A stretch of 64,000 bases of DNA. It comes from Candidatus Dojkabacteria bacterium S2_J21. GTDB lineage: Bacteria > Patescibacteria > Dojkabacteria > SC72. The stretch spans positions 5,041 through 69,040 of the forward strand of contig JAEHHF010000002.1 of NCBI GenBank assembly GCA_019248085.1, in the 5' to 3' direction. This document shows, piece by piece, positions 44,232 through 53,591 of this stretch. Within the stretch, counting starts at the first letter, position 1, and each line of letters begins with the position of its first letter. A model generated the notes under the pieces. It saw nothing but the letters and a program-made list of their open reading frames with translations. It was not told where the DNA came from and did no database searches. Position numbers and translations under genes: made by a program.

Positions 44232-46502
44232 ATGCTTACAGATTCTAAGACCGTAGAAAAAAGGAAATTTAATATTCCTACGATTCAGAAATATCTGTTT
44301 TACCTCGTATTGCTTATTACTCCTTTAGCAATTATGCCTTTTCCATGGGATTGGACAGAACGAAGTATGTCATTAGTAATTCTCTCTTTATCAACGATTA
44401 TCATCAGTTTGGAGATTATTAAACTATTGTGGGATGGCAAAGTAACATTTTTAAAAAGTATCTTAGACGGAGGGATTTTTGCAATTTTAGTATCTCTCAT
44501 TCTCTCAACATTATTTTCTAAGGATTTTAACTCTAGCATATGGGGAGCAGATGGAAGATTAGGTGGAGGATTGATAGTATTTGTTACCATATTATTAGTT
44601 TGTTTAAGTGCTCGTACCTTTATAAAAAATATGGGGGAAATTAGGCGTGCTTTACTTATATTCATCGTCAGTTTTACGATTATCAATGTGCTTAGCTTTA
44701 TCTCTTTTGTTGGTGGTGATGTATTGGGAGTTGTACCAGTTTACAAAGAACTTGGCCAGGCAGGACTTCCGCTTCTTAGATCCTCAAAAGTGCATCTTTT
44801 TGTAAATTTTATCCTGATGCTGCTAAATCTAGGCTTTATTGTTGATTTCTTGATTAAAGGTGACGGAAAGAATAATGGTCTTACTATTGTAGTAATCTCT
44901 TCCATAATATCTGCATTAAATATCTGGATATTTTCTATAAATCAAGGAATAGGATTAATAATACTATTTGTTCTCTTAGTAATAGCGTCATGGTTTTTTG
45001 GGATTAGAAGATTAAAACTTTCACAATCTGTTTCAAGAAATATCCTAATATCCATAATTATATTTATTATATTAATTCTAGGACCAACAATCCTGTTACA
45101 GATACCATCAATGAGAGATGCAATACTCCCTCAAAGTATAAATTTGGTTGCACAAGTTTCTTTGGGATCGGATGTGTCATGGATCATAGCTGCATCGGTA
45201 TTTATTGCCTCAATTGGAAAAGGTCTTTTTGGTATGGGAGTTGATACATATTCAATCTCATACAATCTTTACAAACCTTTGAACTCAAATTTACTTCAGT
45301 ACAATGGAGTGAATTTTTTTAATGGAAGTAGTGAGTTGCTTACTCAATTTGCTAATGGTGGACTTATATGGTTACTCGCTTGGGGATTTCTTGGCTTTGT
45401 AATCTTCAAAATGATCAAAAGAGATTTTGGGAAAATTAAAATTTACAAGGAGGACCCTAATAACAGTTGGATGGTAATAGTGTTTGATATCGTAATCCTA
45501 TACATTTTCTTATCTTCATTCTTTGCAGTTTACAGTGTACTTATATTGCTATTACTTCTCATAATGATTGGTTTTAGATCGGTACTTCTTGAAGTATTGA
45601 GTAAGGGAACCGAGGAGAAATTTGTAATAAAGTTGTGGACTGCGAACTTAAAACCGGAGAATGAAAATGGAAAGTCTTCACATAGCTTTAGTATTCTTCT
45701 TACCCTTGTAGCTACAAGCGTTGGGCTTGGGATGTTGGGATTGTGGGCTTCAAGAACTATCTCCAGTGCGTATCTTCTAAAAGCAGAGTCTTACTATCTC
45801 AGCCAGGTTAAGCAGTATGAGGGTAAGGAACCGACAATAGAAGAGAGAAGTACATTTATTAACTCTATGCTGTACTATTATTCCACGGCTGCAAGATTCG
45901 ATGCGAAAAACCCGCTATTGAACCGGAAAATAGGTACTATGTACTTAGAATTAATAGGAATAGCAACTGAAAGATATTCTCAAGAGGGTATTGATGATGC
46001 AAGAAAGGTTTCTCTCATTAATGATGTCGGAAAATGGAAAAATTATGCGTTAGACTATACGAGAAGAAGTATAGATACGGACGTTGCTGTTTATTCAAAC
46101 TGGGAAGCAAGATCTAATGTATATATGGGGTTGGTAGGAATGGGTTTCAAGGACTATATCTCAGACGCTCTGTATTCATTGGAAGAAGCAGTAAAATTGA
46201 ATCCGTTGAACTTTGATTTGTATTATGACCAAGCACAATTGTATTTTGTAAATGGAGATAAAGATTCAACTCTTTCTGCCTTAACAAAAGTACTTAGCAT
46301 AAATGCACAGCACATACCATCAATTATGCTTGCAGCAGAAATAAATAATCAAAAGGGGAATATTGCTGTATATGAGTCATATCTAAAGGCAGGAAAGAAA
46401 ATACTGGAGAATACTGGAGAAACGGATACAGAAGTATATAAACAAATAGCAGATAAACTTAACGAGTTAGCGTCCAAGAGTTCTACCGAAACTGCGAATT
46501 AG
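44232..46502 (+). CDS. Wzy/O-antigen-ligase-like membrane protein with TPR-like tail
   Basis: The 756-residue protein has about eleven membrane helices in residues 20-500 and a soluble C-terminal third with TPR-like repeats (ALYSLEEAVKLNPLNFDLYY, QAQLYFVNGDKDSTLSALTK, VLSINAQHIPSIMLAAEIN). The GLFGMGVDTYSISYNLY segment matches the Wzy_C-type pattern of periplasmic glycan ligases/polymerases. The longest frame starts at a TTG inside the dnaK terminator; the ATG at 44232 is preferred. Its end overlaps comF from the other strand by 20 bp. Substrate unknown. Confidence 0.78.
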   Translation: MLTDSKTVEKRKFNIPTIQKYLFYLVLLITPLAIMPFPWDWTERSMSLVILSLSTIIISLEIIKLLWDGKVTFLKSILDGGIFAILVSLILSTLFSKDFNSSIWGADGRLGGGLIVFVTILLVCLSARTFIKNMGEIRRALLIFIVSFTIINVLSFISFVGGDVLGVVPVYKELGQAGLPLLRSSKVHLFVNFILMLLNLGFIVDFLIKGDGKNNGLTIVVISSIISALNIWIFSINQGIGLIILFVLLVIASWFFGIRRLKLSQSVSRNILISIIIFIILILGPTILLQIPSMRDAILPQSINLVAQVSLGSDVSWIIAASVFIASIGKGLFGMGVDTYSISYNLYKPLNSNLLQYNGVNFFNGSSELLTQFANGGLIWLLAWGFLGFVIFKMIKRDFGKIKIYKEDPNNSWMVIVFDIVILYIFLSSFFAVYSVLILLLLLIMIGFRSVLLEVLSKGTEEKFVIKLWTANLKPENENGKSSHSFSILLTLVATSVGLGMLGLWASRTISSAYLLKAESYYLSQVKQYEGKEPTIEERSTFINSMLYYYSTAARFDAKNPLLNRKIGTMYLELIGIATERYSQEGIDDARKVSLINDVGKWKNYALDYTRRSIDTDVAVYSNWEARSNVYMGLVGMGFKDYISDALYSLEEAVKLNPLNFDLYYDQAQLYFVNGDKDSTLSALTKVLSINAQHIPSIMLAAEINNQKGNIAVYESYLKAGKKILENTGETDTEVYKQIADKLNELASKSSTETAN

Positions 46503-47214
46503 TTAGATAGTAAGGTTTGCCTCTAAACATACAGAGCGCATCTACTTTCATATCTGTACCATATCTGTTTCTAAGAACCTCTGTTATCGTCTCCAGGGTA
46601 TTACCTGTTGTAATAACATCATCAACTAAAGTAATACTTTTGTATTTCCGAATATCGATATGCACAGCATCTGTGATATAAAAAGGATTCTCTTTTGAGG
46701 TAACCCTTTCCTGTTTACTCTTCCCCGCTTGGTGTCCACTTGAAGTTCTGCATAGGACAAAATCCATACAGATATCTAAACAAAAACCAGAAGATATCCT
46801 TTTAGCAATATAATCCATCTGGTTGAAACCTCTCTCTTTTCGTCTTAAACCCGAAATTGGAACAGGAACCAGAAGGGTATCCTTCAGATTCTTCCTAAAA
46901 GTAGATTTACATATGGTATCTAAAAAAAGGTCGGTTAGTACTGGTGCGATATCTCTTACATTCTTGTATTTGTACTGCTTCAATATCGACGAAGACATGT
47001 CATTGTATTCCCATGCAACAAATACATTGTCTAAGGAATATAACTTCTTGCAACAAATGTGTGAAGCGTAGGTAGGTGAAAGCCTACGACAAATATAGCA
47101 TTCAGGGAGATTTCGTTTGAGTAGCTTTTTACAGTTAGTGCAGATATAATGACCGTGCCTTTTGCATATACAGCATATCTGCGGGAAAAATAAATCTAAC
47201 AAAGAATATCGCAT
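46483..47214 (-). CDS. comF: ComF-family phosphoribosyltransferase-like protein
   Basis: ComF proteins take part in natural DNA uptake and probably act inside the cell with primosome proteins. The 243-residue protein has an N-terminal cysteine-rich zinc region (CCICKRHGHYICTNCKKLL, then CYICRRL) and a PRTase-like domain. That domain has VPVPISGLRRKERGFNQMDY and the phosphoribosyl loop SITLVDDVITTGNTLE. All typical motifs are intact. The start is 97 bp from the divergent murJ ATG. Confidence 0.9.
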   Translation of the reverse strand: MRYSLLDLFFPQICCICKRHGHYICTNCKKLLKRNLPECYICRRLSPTYASHICCKKLYSLDNVFVAWEYNDMSSSILKQYKYKNVRDIAPVLTDLFLDTICKSTFRKNLKDTLLVPVPISGLRRKERGFNQMDYIAKRISSGFCLDICMDFVLCRTSSGHQAGKSKQERVTSKENPFYITDAVHIDIRKYKSITLVDDVITTGNTLETITEVLRNRYGTDMKVDALCMFRGKPYYLTNSQFR

Positions 47215-47253
47215 AAGATATATACTAGATTAACAAGGTTAAATAGTGGTGAA

Positions 47254-47282
47254 TTGATAAAAAATACAGATTAAATTATGAT
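47254..47282 (+). promoter_or_regulatory. Promoter of murJ
   Basis: TTGATA (47254-47259) and TATGAT (47277-47282) are 17 bp apart. The transcript would start near 47289, about 23 nt before the ATG at 47312. Confidence 0.6.
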
Positions 47283-47311
47283 ATTAATCGCATAACTTGC
47301 ACGAGACCAAA

Positions 47312-49105
47312 ATGAAGAAATTTGATTTAAATAAGAATGGGCTCTTTTTTGTAATGAGTATTTTGCTTGTTACAAAGATACTAGGATTTATCAAATTAAG
47401 AACAGTAGCTCAACTCTTCGGAGTATCTCACGAGTTAGATATCTTTTGGGCAGCTTTCACTATTCCAGATATGCTTTTTACAATCCTAGTAGCAGGTTCG
47501 ATCAATGCCGCAATCATTCCAATATTCTCAGAAGTTTTCTACAAAGAGGGAAAGCCAAGATTAGACAAATTCTTTAATCATCTAAGTCTCATCATCTCTG
47601 GATTGTGTCTGATTATTGCAACTCTTTTCTTTATCTTTGCTCCACAGATTACAAACCTCGTAATGCAATCTAGCCTTTTACAGAGTGCATTAAATTTTTC
47701 TCAAAACATAGATGCCAGAGACTATGATATCTTTGTATTTCTAACCCGAATTATGTTGCTTTCACCAATACTGTTAGGTTTTAGTAGCATCATCACAGCA
47801 TATCTACAGGTCCAGAAACAGTTCTTCACCACATCTTTAGCGCCACTTTTCTACAACCTAGCGATGATCATAGGGCCAGTAATATTTGTAGTATTCGGGA
47901 AAATGGGAGTAGAAGGAATTGCAATATCTGCTGTTTTAGGCTCCTTGCTACATCTTTTGATACAGCTTCCGAAGTTCTTGACTCACTATCAAAACAGGTA
48001 TTCGATATCTCTAACGACAATCAAGGAAGCATTCAGAGATTCCAAAGTTATGAAGGCTGTTAAATTAGCAATCCCTCGTACGATTGGTATCATAGGGGAA
48101 CAGGTCAATATTGTTGTAAATACATTAATCAGCTTCTCTTTAGCAGCAGGAGCACTAAGCTCCTACAGATATGCATTAAGTCTCCATCAATTTCCAATCA
48201 ATATCATAGGGAGTGCAGTTGCACAGTTAGCATTGCCAGACTTAGCACAACATAGTGATCTTGAGCATAGGGAGAAATTTACGAAAATATTTAACTCTTC
48301 TATCCAGTTCTCTTTGTATCTAGTACTTCCCATTATCGCCATCTTTGTAGTTTTAAGATTACCAATCGTTCGTTTAGTATTCGGATCAGGAGCTTTTGAC
48401 TGGAGAGCAACAACTCTTACTTCCTGGTGTTTAGTACTTCTCTCTTTCTCTATTCTTGGTCAAACAGTCGACCAGATTATTCTGAGAGCCTTCTATGCTC
48501 TTAAAGAAACATGGTTGCCACTTATTGGTATTGCAATAAGTATTGTAGTCAACATAACATTGGCATATCTACTTACTAATTTCTTTAGCCATTACTATGA
48601 CTGGAGGCCAATCCTCGAGCAGCTTTTGTCTCAGATTACTACTGCAAATGGCTCTGGATTCGGGGGTGTACTTGAATCCTTCCTCCAAGATATTTGGAGG
48701 TGGAGTACTTCGAGAGGGAATTCCGATATGGCAGTAGGTGGTCTTTCCCTTGGTCTTGGGATTTCATACGTTGTAGAGGTTCTCATCCTTTACGTTTTGC
48801 TCAATGCGAAGACCAAGATGATTACGTTCGAGAATACAGTTAGACCATTCTTGATTAAACTCCTCAACACGGTTTTGATGGGAATTGGAATGTACCTTCT
48901 CTTCAAACTCTTTGATTTTAAATTAGATACGAGTAGAACTTTGTATATCATTGTCTTAGCTGTTGCTACATCTGCATATGGAGCTTTGTCATACTGGGTT
49001 GGTTCTCGAGTATTCAAGATAGAAGAGGTATATATTTTTGAAAAATGGATAATTCGTATTTGGAAAAAAATATTTAAAGGACAAACATATGAAGATTCTC
49101 TTTAG
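47312..49105 (+). CDS. murJ: Lipid II flippase MurJ (MviN)
   Basis: MurJ flips lipid-linked peptidoglycan precursor across the membrane. The 597-residue protein has about fourteen membrane helices and the family N-terminus (SILLVTKILGFIKLRTVAQL then FGVSHELDIFWAAFTIPDML). Later come GVEGIAISAVLGSLLHLLIQ and ILRAFYALKETWLPL. A TTG at 47297 could extend the frame by five codons; the ATG is preferred. An insertion rich in Gly/Ser (about 430-480) is unusual. It overlaps the next gene by 17 bp. Confidence 0.92.
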   Translation: MKKFDLNKNGLFFVMSILLVTKILGFIKLRTVAQLFGVSHELDIFWAAFTIPDMLFTILVAGSINAAIIPIFSEVFYKEGKPRLDKFFNHLSLIISGLCLIIATLFFIFAPQITNLVMQSSLLQSALNFSQNIDARDYDIFVFLTRIMLLSPILLGFSSIITAYLQVQKQFFTTSLAPLFYNLAMIIGPVIFVVFGKMGVEGIAISAVLGSLLHLLIQLPKFLTHYQNRYSISLTTIKEAFRDSKVMKAVKLAIPRTIGIIGEQVNIVVNTLISFSLAAGALSSYRYALSLHQFPINIIGSAVAQLALPDLAQHSDLEHREKFTKIFNSSIQFSLYLVLPIIAIFVVLRLPIVRLVFGSGAFDWRATTLTSWCLVLLSFSILGQTVDQIILRAFYALKETWLPLIGIAISIVVNITLAYLLTNFFSHYYDWRPILEQLLSQITTANGSGFGGVLESFLQDIWRWSTSRGNSDMAVGGLSLGLGISYVVEVLILYVLLNAKTKMITFENTVRPFLIKLLNTVLMGIGMYLLFKLFDFKLDTSRTLYIIVLAVATSAYGALSYWVGSRVFKIEEVYIFEKWIIRIWKKIFKGQTYEDSL

Positions 49106-49679
49106 GATATTGTTGATAATTTTTGTCATAATTATTGGGATTCTAATTTACCCAGTTGTCTCGTATTTACTTTGGCAAAAAACATTTCAAGACAATACCT
49201 CTCAGATGTACTGCTCTATGGATCTTACAGAAGCAATTTCTCTGGATGAAAAATTTAAAGACTTTGTTTTGTCTGAAGATACAACTACATTTGTTGAACT
49301 TTCTCCTGAGGAAACGCTCTCACTTCTGAAGAGTACAGATATCATAAGTGGGGGAGATATAAATAATATTTGTATTGAACCAAATAGCAAAGTCTGGAAC
49401 ATATATGTGAAGATCTCCTTACAGGGAATTCAACTTCCATGGGTAAAACTCCAAGTAGCAAAAGACACAATGGAAACAGCACAACTTTACATAGCAAATA
49501 TATACATAGGGAACCTTTTAGTTCCAGAAAGCTTTTCGGCAAGTATTAAGCAACAGTTAAACAATGGAATAAGTGATGCCCTTACCTTGGTTAATGAAAA
49601 CAATTTCCTTGGGAGAAAAATACAAAATATCGAACTTCTAACAAACAAGATCGTAGTTAAGGGTTCTCTCTCAGAATAA
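49089..49679 (+). CDS. Membrane-anchored protein of unknown function
   Basis: The 196-residue protein has an N-terminal membrane helix (about 4-26, LFRILLIIFVIIIGILIYPV) and an extracytoplasmic domain with alternating strands. I do not recognise a family. It starts 17 bp inside murJ and has AAAGGA about 8 nt before the ATG, so it is translated with murJ. It may act in envelope assembly, but this is only context. Confidence 0.65.
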   Translation: MKILFRILLIIFVIIIGILIYPVVSYLLWQKTFQDNTSQMYCSMDLTEAISLDEKFKDFVLSEDTTTFVELSPEETLSLLKSTDIISGGDINNICIEPNSKVWNIYVKISLQGIQLPWVKLQVAKDTMETAQLYIANIYIGNLLVPESFSASIKQQLNNGISDALTLVNENNFLGRKIQNIELLTNKIVVKGSLSE

Positions 49680-49681
49680 TC

Positions 49682-49711
49682 TTGAAGAGAGACGAGTATT
49701 CATGGTACAAT
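49682..49711 (+). promoter_or_regulatory. Promoter of groES-groEL
   Basis: TTGAAG (49682-49687) and TACAAT (49706-49711) are 18 bp apart, with TGG before the -10 (extended). The HrcA-type operator begins one base after the -10. Confidence 0.7.
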
Positions 49712-49712
49712 C

Positions 49713-49739
49713 TTAGCAATCACTAAATTAAGCTGCTAA
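49713..49739 (+). promoter_or_regulatory. CIRCE-like HrcA operator at groES
   Basis: TTAGCA (49713-49718) and TGCTAA (49734-49739) flank a 15-bp spacer, the same arms and spacing as at hrcA. The site covers the predicted transcription start and ends 5 bp before the groES ATG. Confidence 0.82.
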
Positions 49740-49744
49740 CTTAC

Positions 49745-50044
49745 ATGCCACAAAAACAAAAAATACAGCCCATTGGGAAAAGAGTCCTAGTACAACCTGA
49801 AGAGATACAACAAGTAACAAAAGGTGGATTGGTTCTTCCCCCAAATGCAAATGATGATAAAAGACCTGCCACAGGAATAGTTCTTACGTTAGGAATTGGT
49901 AAAAAGAAAGGTGAAGATATTAAATTTGATGTAAAAGTCGGAGATAAAATATATTTCAAGAAATATTCTCCAGAAGAAATCGAAGTTGAAGGTAAGAAAT
50001 ATTTCTTACTTGATACTGACGATATTCTTGCAATTCTCAAATAA
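49745..50044 (+). CDS. groES: Co-chaperonin GroES
   Basis: GroES caps the GroEL barrel. The 99-residue protein has IQPIGKRVLVQPEEIQQVTK near the N-terminus, a mobile loop (TKGGLVLPPNANDDKRPATG) and the ending EGKKYFLLDTDDILAIL. All match the family. It lies 23 bp before groEL. Confidence 0.95.
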   Translation: MPQKQKIQPIGKRVLVQPEEIQQVTKGGLVLPPNANDDKRPATGIVLTLGIGKKKGEDIKFDVKVGDKIYFKKYSPEEIEVEGKKYFLLDTDDILAILK

Positions 50045-50067
50045 CTTAAATTTTAGCTCGTACTCAT

Positions 50068-51690
50068 ATGTCAAAAGCAATAATATACAATGAAGAAGCC
50101 AGAAAAGCTCTCAAAGCAGGTGTCGATACAATATCAAATGTTGTTAAAACAACGCTAGGTCCAAAAGGAAGAAATGTCGCAATTGCCAAAAGTTTCGGAT
50201 CTCAAGTAATTACAAAGGATGGTGTAACAGTTGCAAAAGAGATAGAAGACAAAGATCCGTTTAAGAATGTTGGAGTTGAAATGATTAAAGAAGCAGCTAA
50301 TAAAGTAAACGAAATGGCTGGGGACGGTACAACGACAGTTGCTGTACTTGCTCAGGCCATAGCTAATGCAGGATTTAGGAATGTATCTGCAGGTGCAAAC
50401 CCAATTGCTATTAAGAGAGGTCTAGACAAAGGTGTTGAAATCATAGTAAAAGAATTAAAAAAGTCTGCAAAAAAGATTTCTAAAAAAGAAGAGATTGCTC
50501 AAGTAGCAACAATATCTACAAATAATGACAAAGAACTTGGAGATATGATTGGTGGGGTTTTTGAGAAAGTTGGTAAGGATGGAGTCATAACCGTAGAGGA
50601 AGCTAAAGGTTTCGCAGATGAAGTTGAATATACAGAAGGAATGGAATTTGATAATGGGTATGTCAGTGCATATTTTGTGACAGATAGGGAAACATTGGAA
50701 GCAAATATGGAAAATCCATATATCTTTGTTACAGACAAGAAGCTTTCTAATTTACAAGATATTCAAGCAATAGCGGAGAAGGTATTGAGTGCTGCAGACA
50801 GACCATTGGTTATAATTGCTGATGATATTGAAAACCAGGCACTAGCTACATTGGTTGTAAACAAACTGAGAGGTACCCTAGATGTGGTAGCTGTTAAAGC
50901 TCCGGGATTTGGTGATAGGAAGAAAGAGATGTTAAAAGATATTGCTGTAATCACAGGTGCTAAATTTGTATCTGAAGAATTAGGTAATACTTTAGACTCT
51001 GTAGAATTAGCAGATCTTGGTTCTGCAAAGAAAGTATTGGTAACCAAAGAGAATACGATCATTGTAGAAGGTAAGGGTTCTAAAACGGATATCAAAAACA
51101 GAGTGAAAGAGATCAAGGCTCAGATAGGGAATACTACTTCGGACTATGATAGAGAGAAATTGCAGGAAAGGTTAGCGAAATTGGATGGAGGAGTTGCTGT
51201 TATCCAAGTAGGTGCTGCTTCTGAAACAGAAGCTAAGGAAAAGAGGAGTAGGATTGAAGATGCAATTCATGCCACCCGTGCAGCTCTTGAGGAAGGTGTG
51301 GTCGCTGGCGGTGGTTTAGCACTTCATAACACTAAGTCTGCACTTGAAGAAATCAAATTAACTGATGCAGATGAACAGATCGGTATTGAAATTCTTAGAT
51401 CAGTATTGAGCGAGCCTCTAAAGCAGATTGCTGAGAATGCTGGGGAAGATGGTGCTGTTGTTGCATCTAAATGTAAAGGTGCGCAAGGTTACAATGCAAA
51501 GACAGGTGAATATGTAGATATGATTAAATCAGGAATTATTGATCCTGTTAAAGTAACACGATTAGCATTAGTAAATGCTGCCTCTGTTGGTACTATGTTA
51601 ATTACAACTGAAGCGATAGTTGCGGATATACCAGATGAAAAGGGAAACGCACCTATGGCACCAGATATGGGGATGGGCGGAATGATGTAA
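50068..51690 (+). CDS. groEL: Chaperonin GroEL
   Basis: GroEL is the ATP-driven 60-kDa chaperonin. The 540-residue protein has the signatures TLGPKGRNVAIAKSFG, AGDGTTTVAVLAQAI and AATEEGVVAGGG-like RAALEEGVVAGGGLAL. It ends in a Gly/Met tail (MGMGGMM). Length and motif order are typical. It is followed by a strong terminator and is under the HrcA-type operator at groES. Confidence 0.97.
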   Translation: MSKAIIYNEEARKALKAGVDTISNVVKTTLGPKGRNVAIAKSFGSQVITKDGVTVAKEIEDKDPFKNVGVEMIKEAANKVNEMAGDGTTTVAVLAQAIANAGFRNVSAGANPIAIKRGLDKGVEIIVKELKKSAKKISKKEEIAQVATISTNNDKELGDMIGGVFEKVGKDGVITVEEAKGFADEVEYTEGMEFDNGYVSAYFVTDRETLEANMENPYIFVTDKKLSNLQDIQAIAEKVLSAADRPLVIIADDIENQALATLVVNKLRGTLDVVAVKAPGFGDRKKEMLKDIAVITGAKFVSEELGNTLDSVELADLGSAKKVLVTKENTIIVEGKGSKTDIKNRVKEIKAQIGNTTSDYDREKLQERLAKLDGGVAVIQVGAASETEAKEKRSRIEDAIHATRAALEEGVVAGGGLALHNTKSALEEIKLTDADEQIGIEILRSVLSEPLKQIAENAGEDGAVVASKCKGAQGYNAKTGEYVDMIKSGIIDPVKVTRLALVNAASVGTMLITTEAIVADIPDEKGNAPMAPDMGMGGMM

Positions 51691-51714
51691 TCGGATATTC
51701 CTATTGAATTGAGT

Positions 51715-51738
51715 AGAGGAGGCGAAAGCCTCCTCTTT
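51715..51738 (+). terminator. Terminator after groEL
   Basis: AGAGGAGGC (51715-51723), loop GAAA and GCCTCCTCT (51728-51736) form a 9-bp stem followed by TTAATT. Confidence 0.85.
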
Positions 51739-51786
51739 AATTCGTTATAAGATAGTAGGGCTGTATTGTTAAATTTATAGGTCTAG

Positions 51787-51792
51787 TATAAT
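51787..51792 (+). promoter_or_regulatory. -10 box of the surface-protein gene
   Basis: TATAAT preceded by CTAG lies 31 nt before the ATG at 51824. A TTGTTA at 51766-51771 is 15 bp upstream, shorter than ideal. Confidence 0.45.
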
Positions 51793-51823
51793 ATTTCATT
51801 AGTATATTAATACCTTTGTTTAT

Positions 51824-52846
51824 ATGCGGAGGAAAATACGGTCAATATTTTTTTTGATAACAATCTTTTTATTCGCACTCTCCTTTTCAAGTAGATTATT
51901 TGCTGCGGAATTAGATCATCCACCAATTGTAGGTACAATAACAGGTCCGACAAGTGGGTTGGTGGGTCAGACATATACTTTTGGTAGCTCAGTTACATCT
52001 GTTAATGAGTACAGTATAGATGTTGTAACATTATATTCTTTCAGAGGGAGCAGGAGTACTATGGGTAATATCAGCCCCGGGAGTGATGGATGTATTACGA
52101 CCAGCTGCGCATTGTCTTCAACGTTTACGCCATCCCAAGCTGGAACATATACAATTTATGTTGGTGTTGATTACTATGAATCAGTAACGCCAAAGGTATG
52201 TAGGTCTGGATTGGTATCGGATTTGTATGATACTTGTCAGAATTCAAGTGATAAATATATAACTTTCATTGCCTCTGATCCCCAGATTACACCATTGGTA
52301 GCATCTATAACTGGACCAACAACAGGGACTATTGGGGAAGGTTATACATTTAGTGCTACTATTACAGGAACAGATGAAATCCCTACAGGTGGTGCCATCT
52401 TATGGCGGTATAGTAATGAGGGTGTCGATGATGGGGTTATAGTTTCTATAGACCAGGGAGATGCTGGATGTACAGCAACGTCTTGTCTTGTAACGGGAAC
52501 GTTCACACCTACGGTTGCAGATACTTATATTATATATGTCGAAACAGGCGCACCTCCCTCATGCAGTACATCTCCAATAGGAGCAATTCCTTGTTCAAAC
52601 TCAAGCGGCAAATACATAACCTTTGTAGTAACAGGTATCACAGATCCAGTAGTAGATGATGAGACAGATGGAGAAGATCAACTCCCTACCGCAGGATTAT
52701 TTAATAATCAGATTGTGAACATATCCATAGGATTGATGTTTGTTTCCCTTGGAATATTAACAATCCAGGCTACAAACATAAATAATTCGATAACTAAAAG
52801 AGGTATGGAGAAGAAGAAATCAAAGTTAGAAAACAGTATTAAGTAG
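51824..52846 (+). CDS. Secreted surface protein with two Ig-like repeats and a C-terminal LPTAG-type anchor
   Basis: The 340-residue protein has a signal peptide (1-27, ending RLFA). Two related domains of about 115 residues follow. They begin ITGPTSGLVGQTYTFGSS (about 39) and ITGPTTGTIGEGYTFSAT (about 162), and each contains C...TSC..(S/T)xTFTP..A.TY.IYV. The C-terminus has an acidic linker, LPTAG at 287-291, a hydrophobic helix (about 297-316) and a basic tail (KRGMEKKKSK). That arrangement mimics a sortase sorting signal (LPxTG, helix, positive tail). No sortase gene is in the window. Function unknown; adhesion or surface layer is a guess. Confidence 0.78.
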   Translation: MRRKIRSIFFLITIFLFALSFSSRLFAAELDHPPIVGTITGPTSGLVGQTYTFGSSVTSVNEYSIDVVTLYSFRGSRSTMGNISPGSDGCITTSCALSSTFTPSQAGTYTIYVGVDYYESVTPKVCRSGLVSDLYDTCQNSSDKYITFIASDPQITPLVASITGPTTGTIGEGYTFSATITGTDEIPTGGAILWRYSNEGVDDGVIVSIDQGDAGCTATSCLVTGTFTPTVADTYIIYVETGAPPSCSTSPIGAIPCSNSSGKYITFVVTGITDPVVDDETDGEDQLPTAGLFNNQIVNISIGLMFVSLGILTIQATNINNSITKRGMEKKKSKLENSIK

Positions 52847-52873
52847 CTTAATTTGTATCCTTGGTTATAAATA

Positions 52874-53569
52874 CTATCTTACGAACGGATAGACACGAGG
52901 AAATGCTTCTTCTTTCTCTTGTATTTTCCTCAAAATCTTCAAGACTGTTGGTAATACATTCTGTCCCATCTCCCTAGCAGTAACTTTGCCTTGGGGGTTA
53001 GGGTTCCCTCCCAATTGTCTTGAATAAGCCTCGTTGCTTTTCCAAAGCATACTGGTTTTCTCTTTATTCCATTGCTCTTCCCGCCAGGATTTTTCTAGAG
53101 CTGTATTTGCTATTAAGGTATTCATTTCAAGTTTAAATTCTTCTGTTGTATCTGTACCATTTGATAGTCTAGCCAGAGTTATGGGCATTATCCTGAGAAC
53201 ATTAAAGACTGATACAACAAATGGCCTCTCAATATTGTAGTTGTGAAATTTCTCCGGACATACACTTGGAGCCAATCTATTTAATTTTGATAACATCAAC
53301 TCAGCATCGACTTGGGTGATATCTTGTACAGGAATTTCTTGTTTTATACCATCAACTTCTTCAACTAGAACTCTTGTTAAGCCCTCTTGAATCCGTTTTT
53401 TATCATCTCTTCCAAATTCATCTAAAGCACTTAAAAACTTTTTTGAATCAACACCTTCCCCTGTTGAATCTAAAAAAGTGGAAGAATAGTCTACTTGCTC
53501 TGAAAGAGGTTTAGAATTTGTTGTGTTTGACGATGACTCAGTTTTACTTCCGATATCAAATGAACTCAT
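52874..53569 (-). CDS. Unknown soluble protein
   Basis: A 231-residue protein with a Ser/Thr-rich N-terminus and a helical remainder (AELMLSKLNRLAPSVCPEKF, FVVSVFNVLRIMPITLARLS). I do not recognise it. The frame could start at a GTG five codons earlier, but the ATG at 53567-53569 follows a TGGTATATT extended -10 box by 5 nt. It lies 22 bp downstream of the SprT-like gene on the same strand. Confidence 0.62.
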   Translation of the reverse strand: MSSFDIGSKTESSSNTTNSKPLSEQVDYSSTFLDSTGEGVDSKKFLSALDEFGRDDKKRIQEGLTRVLVEEVDGIKQEIPVQDITQVDAELMLSKLNRLAPSVCPEKFHNYNIERPFVVSVFNVLRIMPITLARLSNGTDTTEEFKLEMNTLIANTALEKSWREEQWNKEKTSMLWKSNEAYSRQLGGNPNPQGKVTAREMGQNVLPTVLKILRKIQEKEEAFPRVYPFVR

Positions 53570-53591
53570 GTAAAAATATACCACAGGTTAA

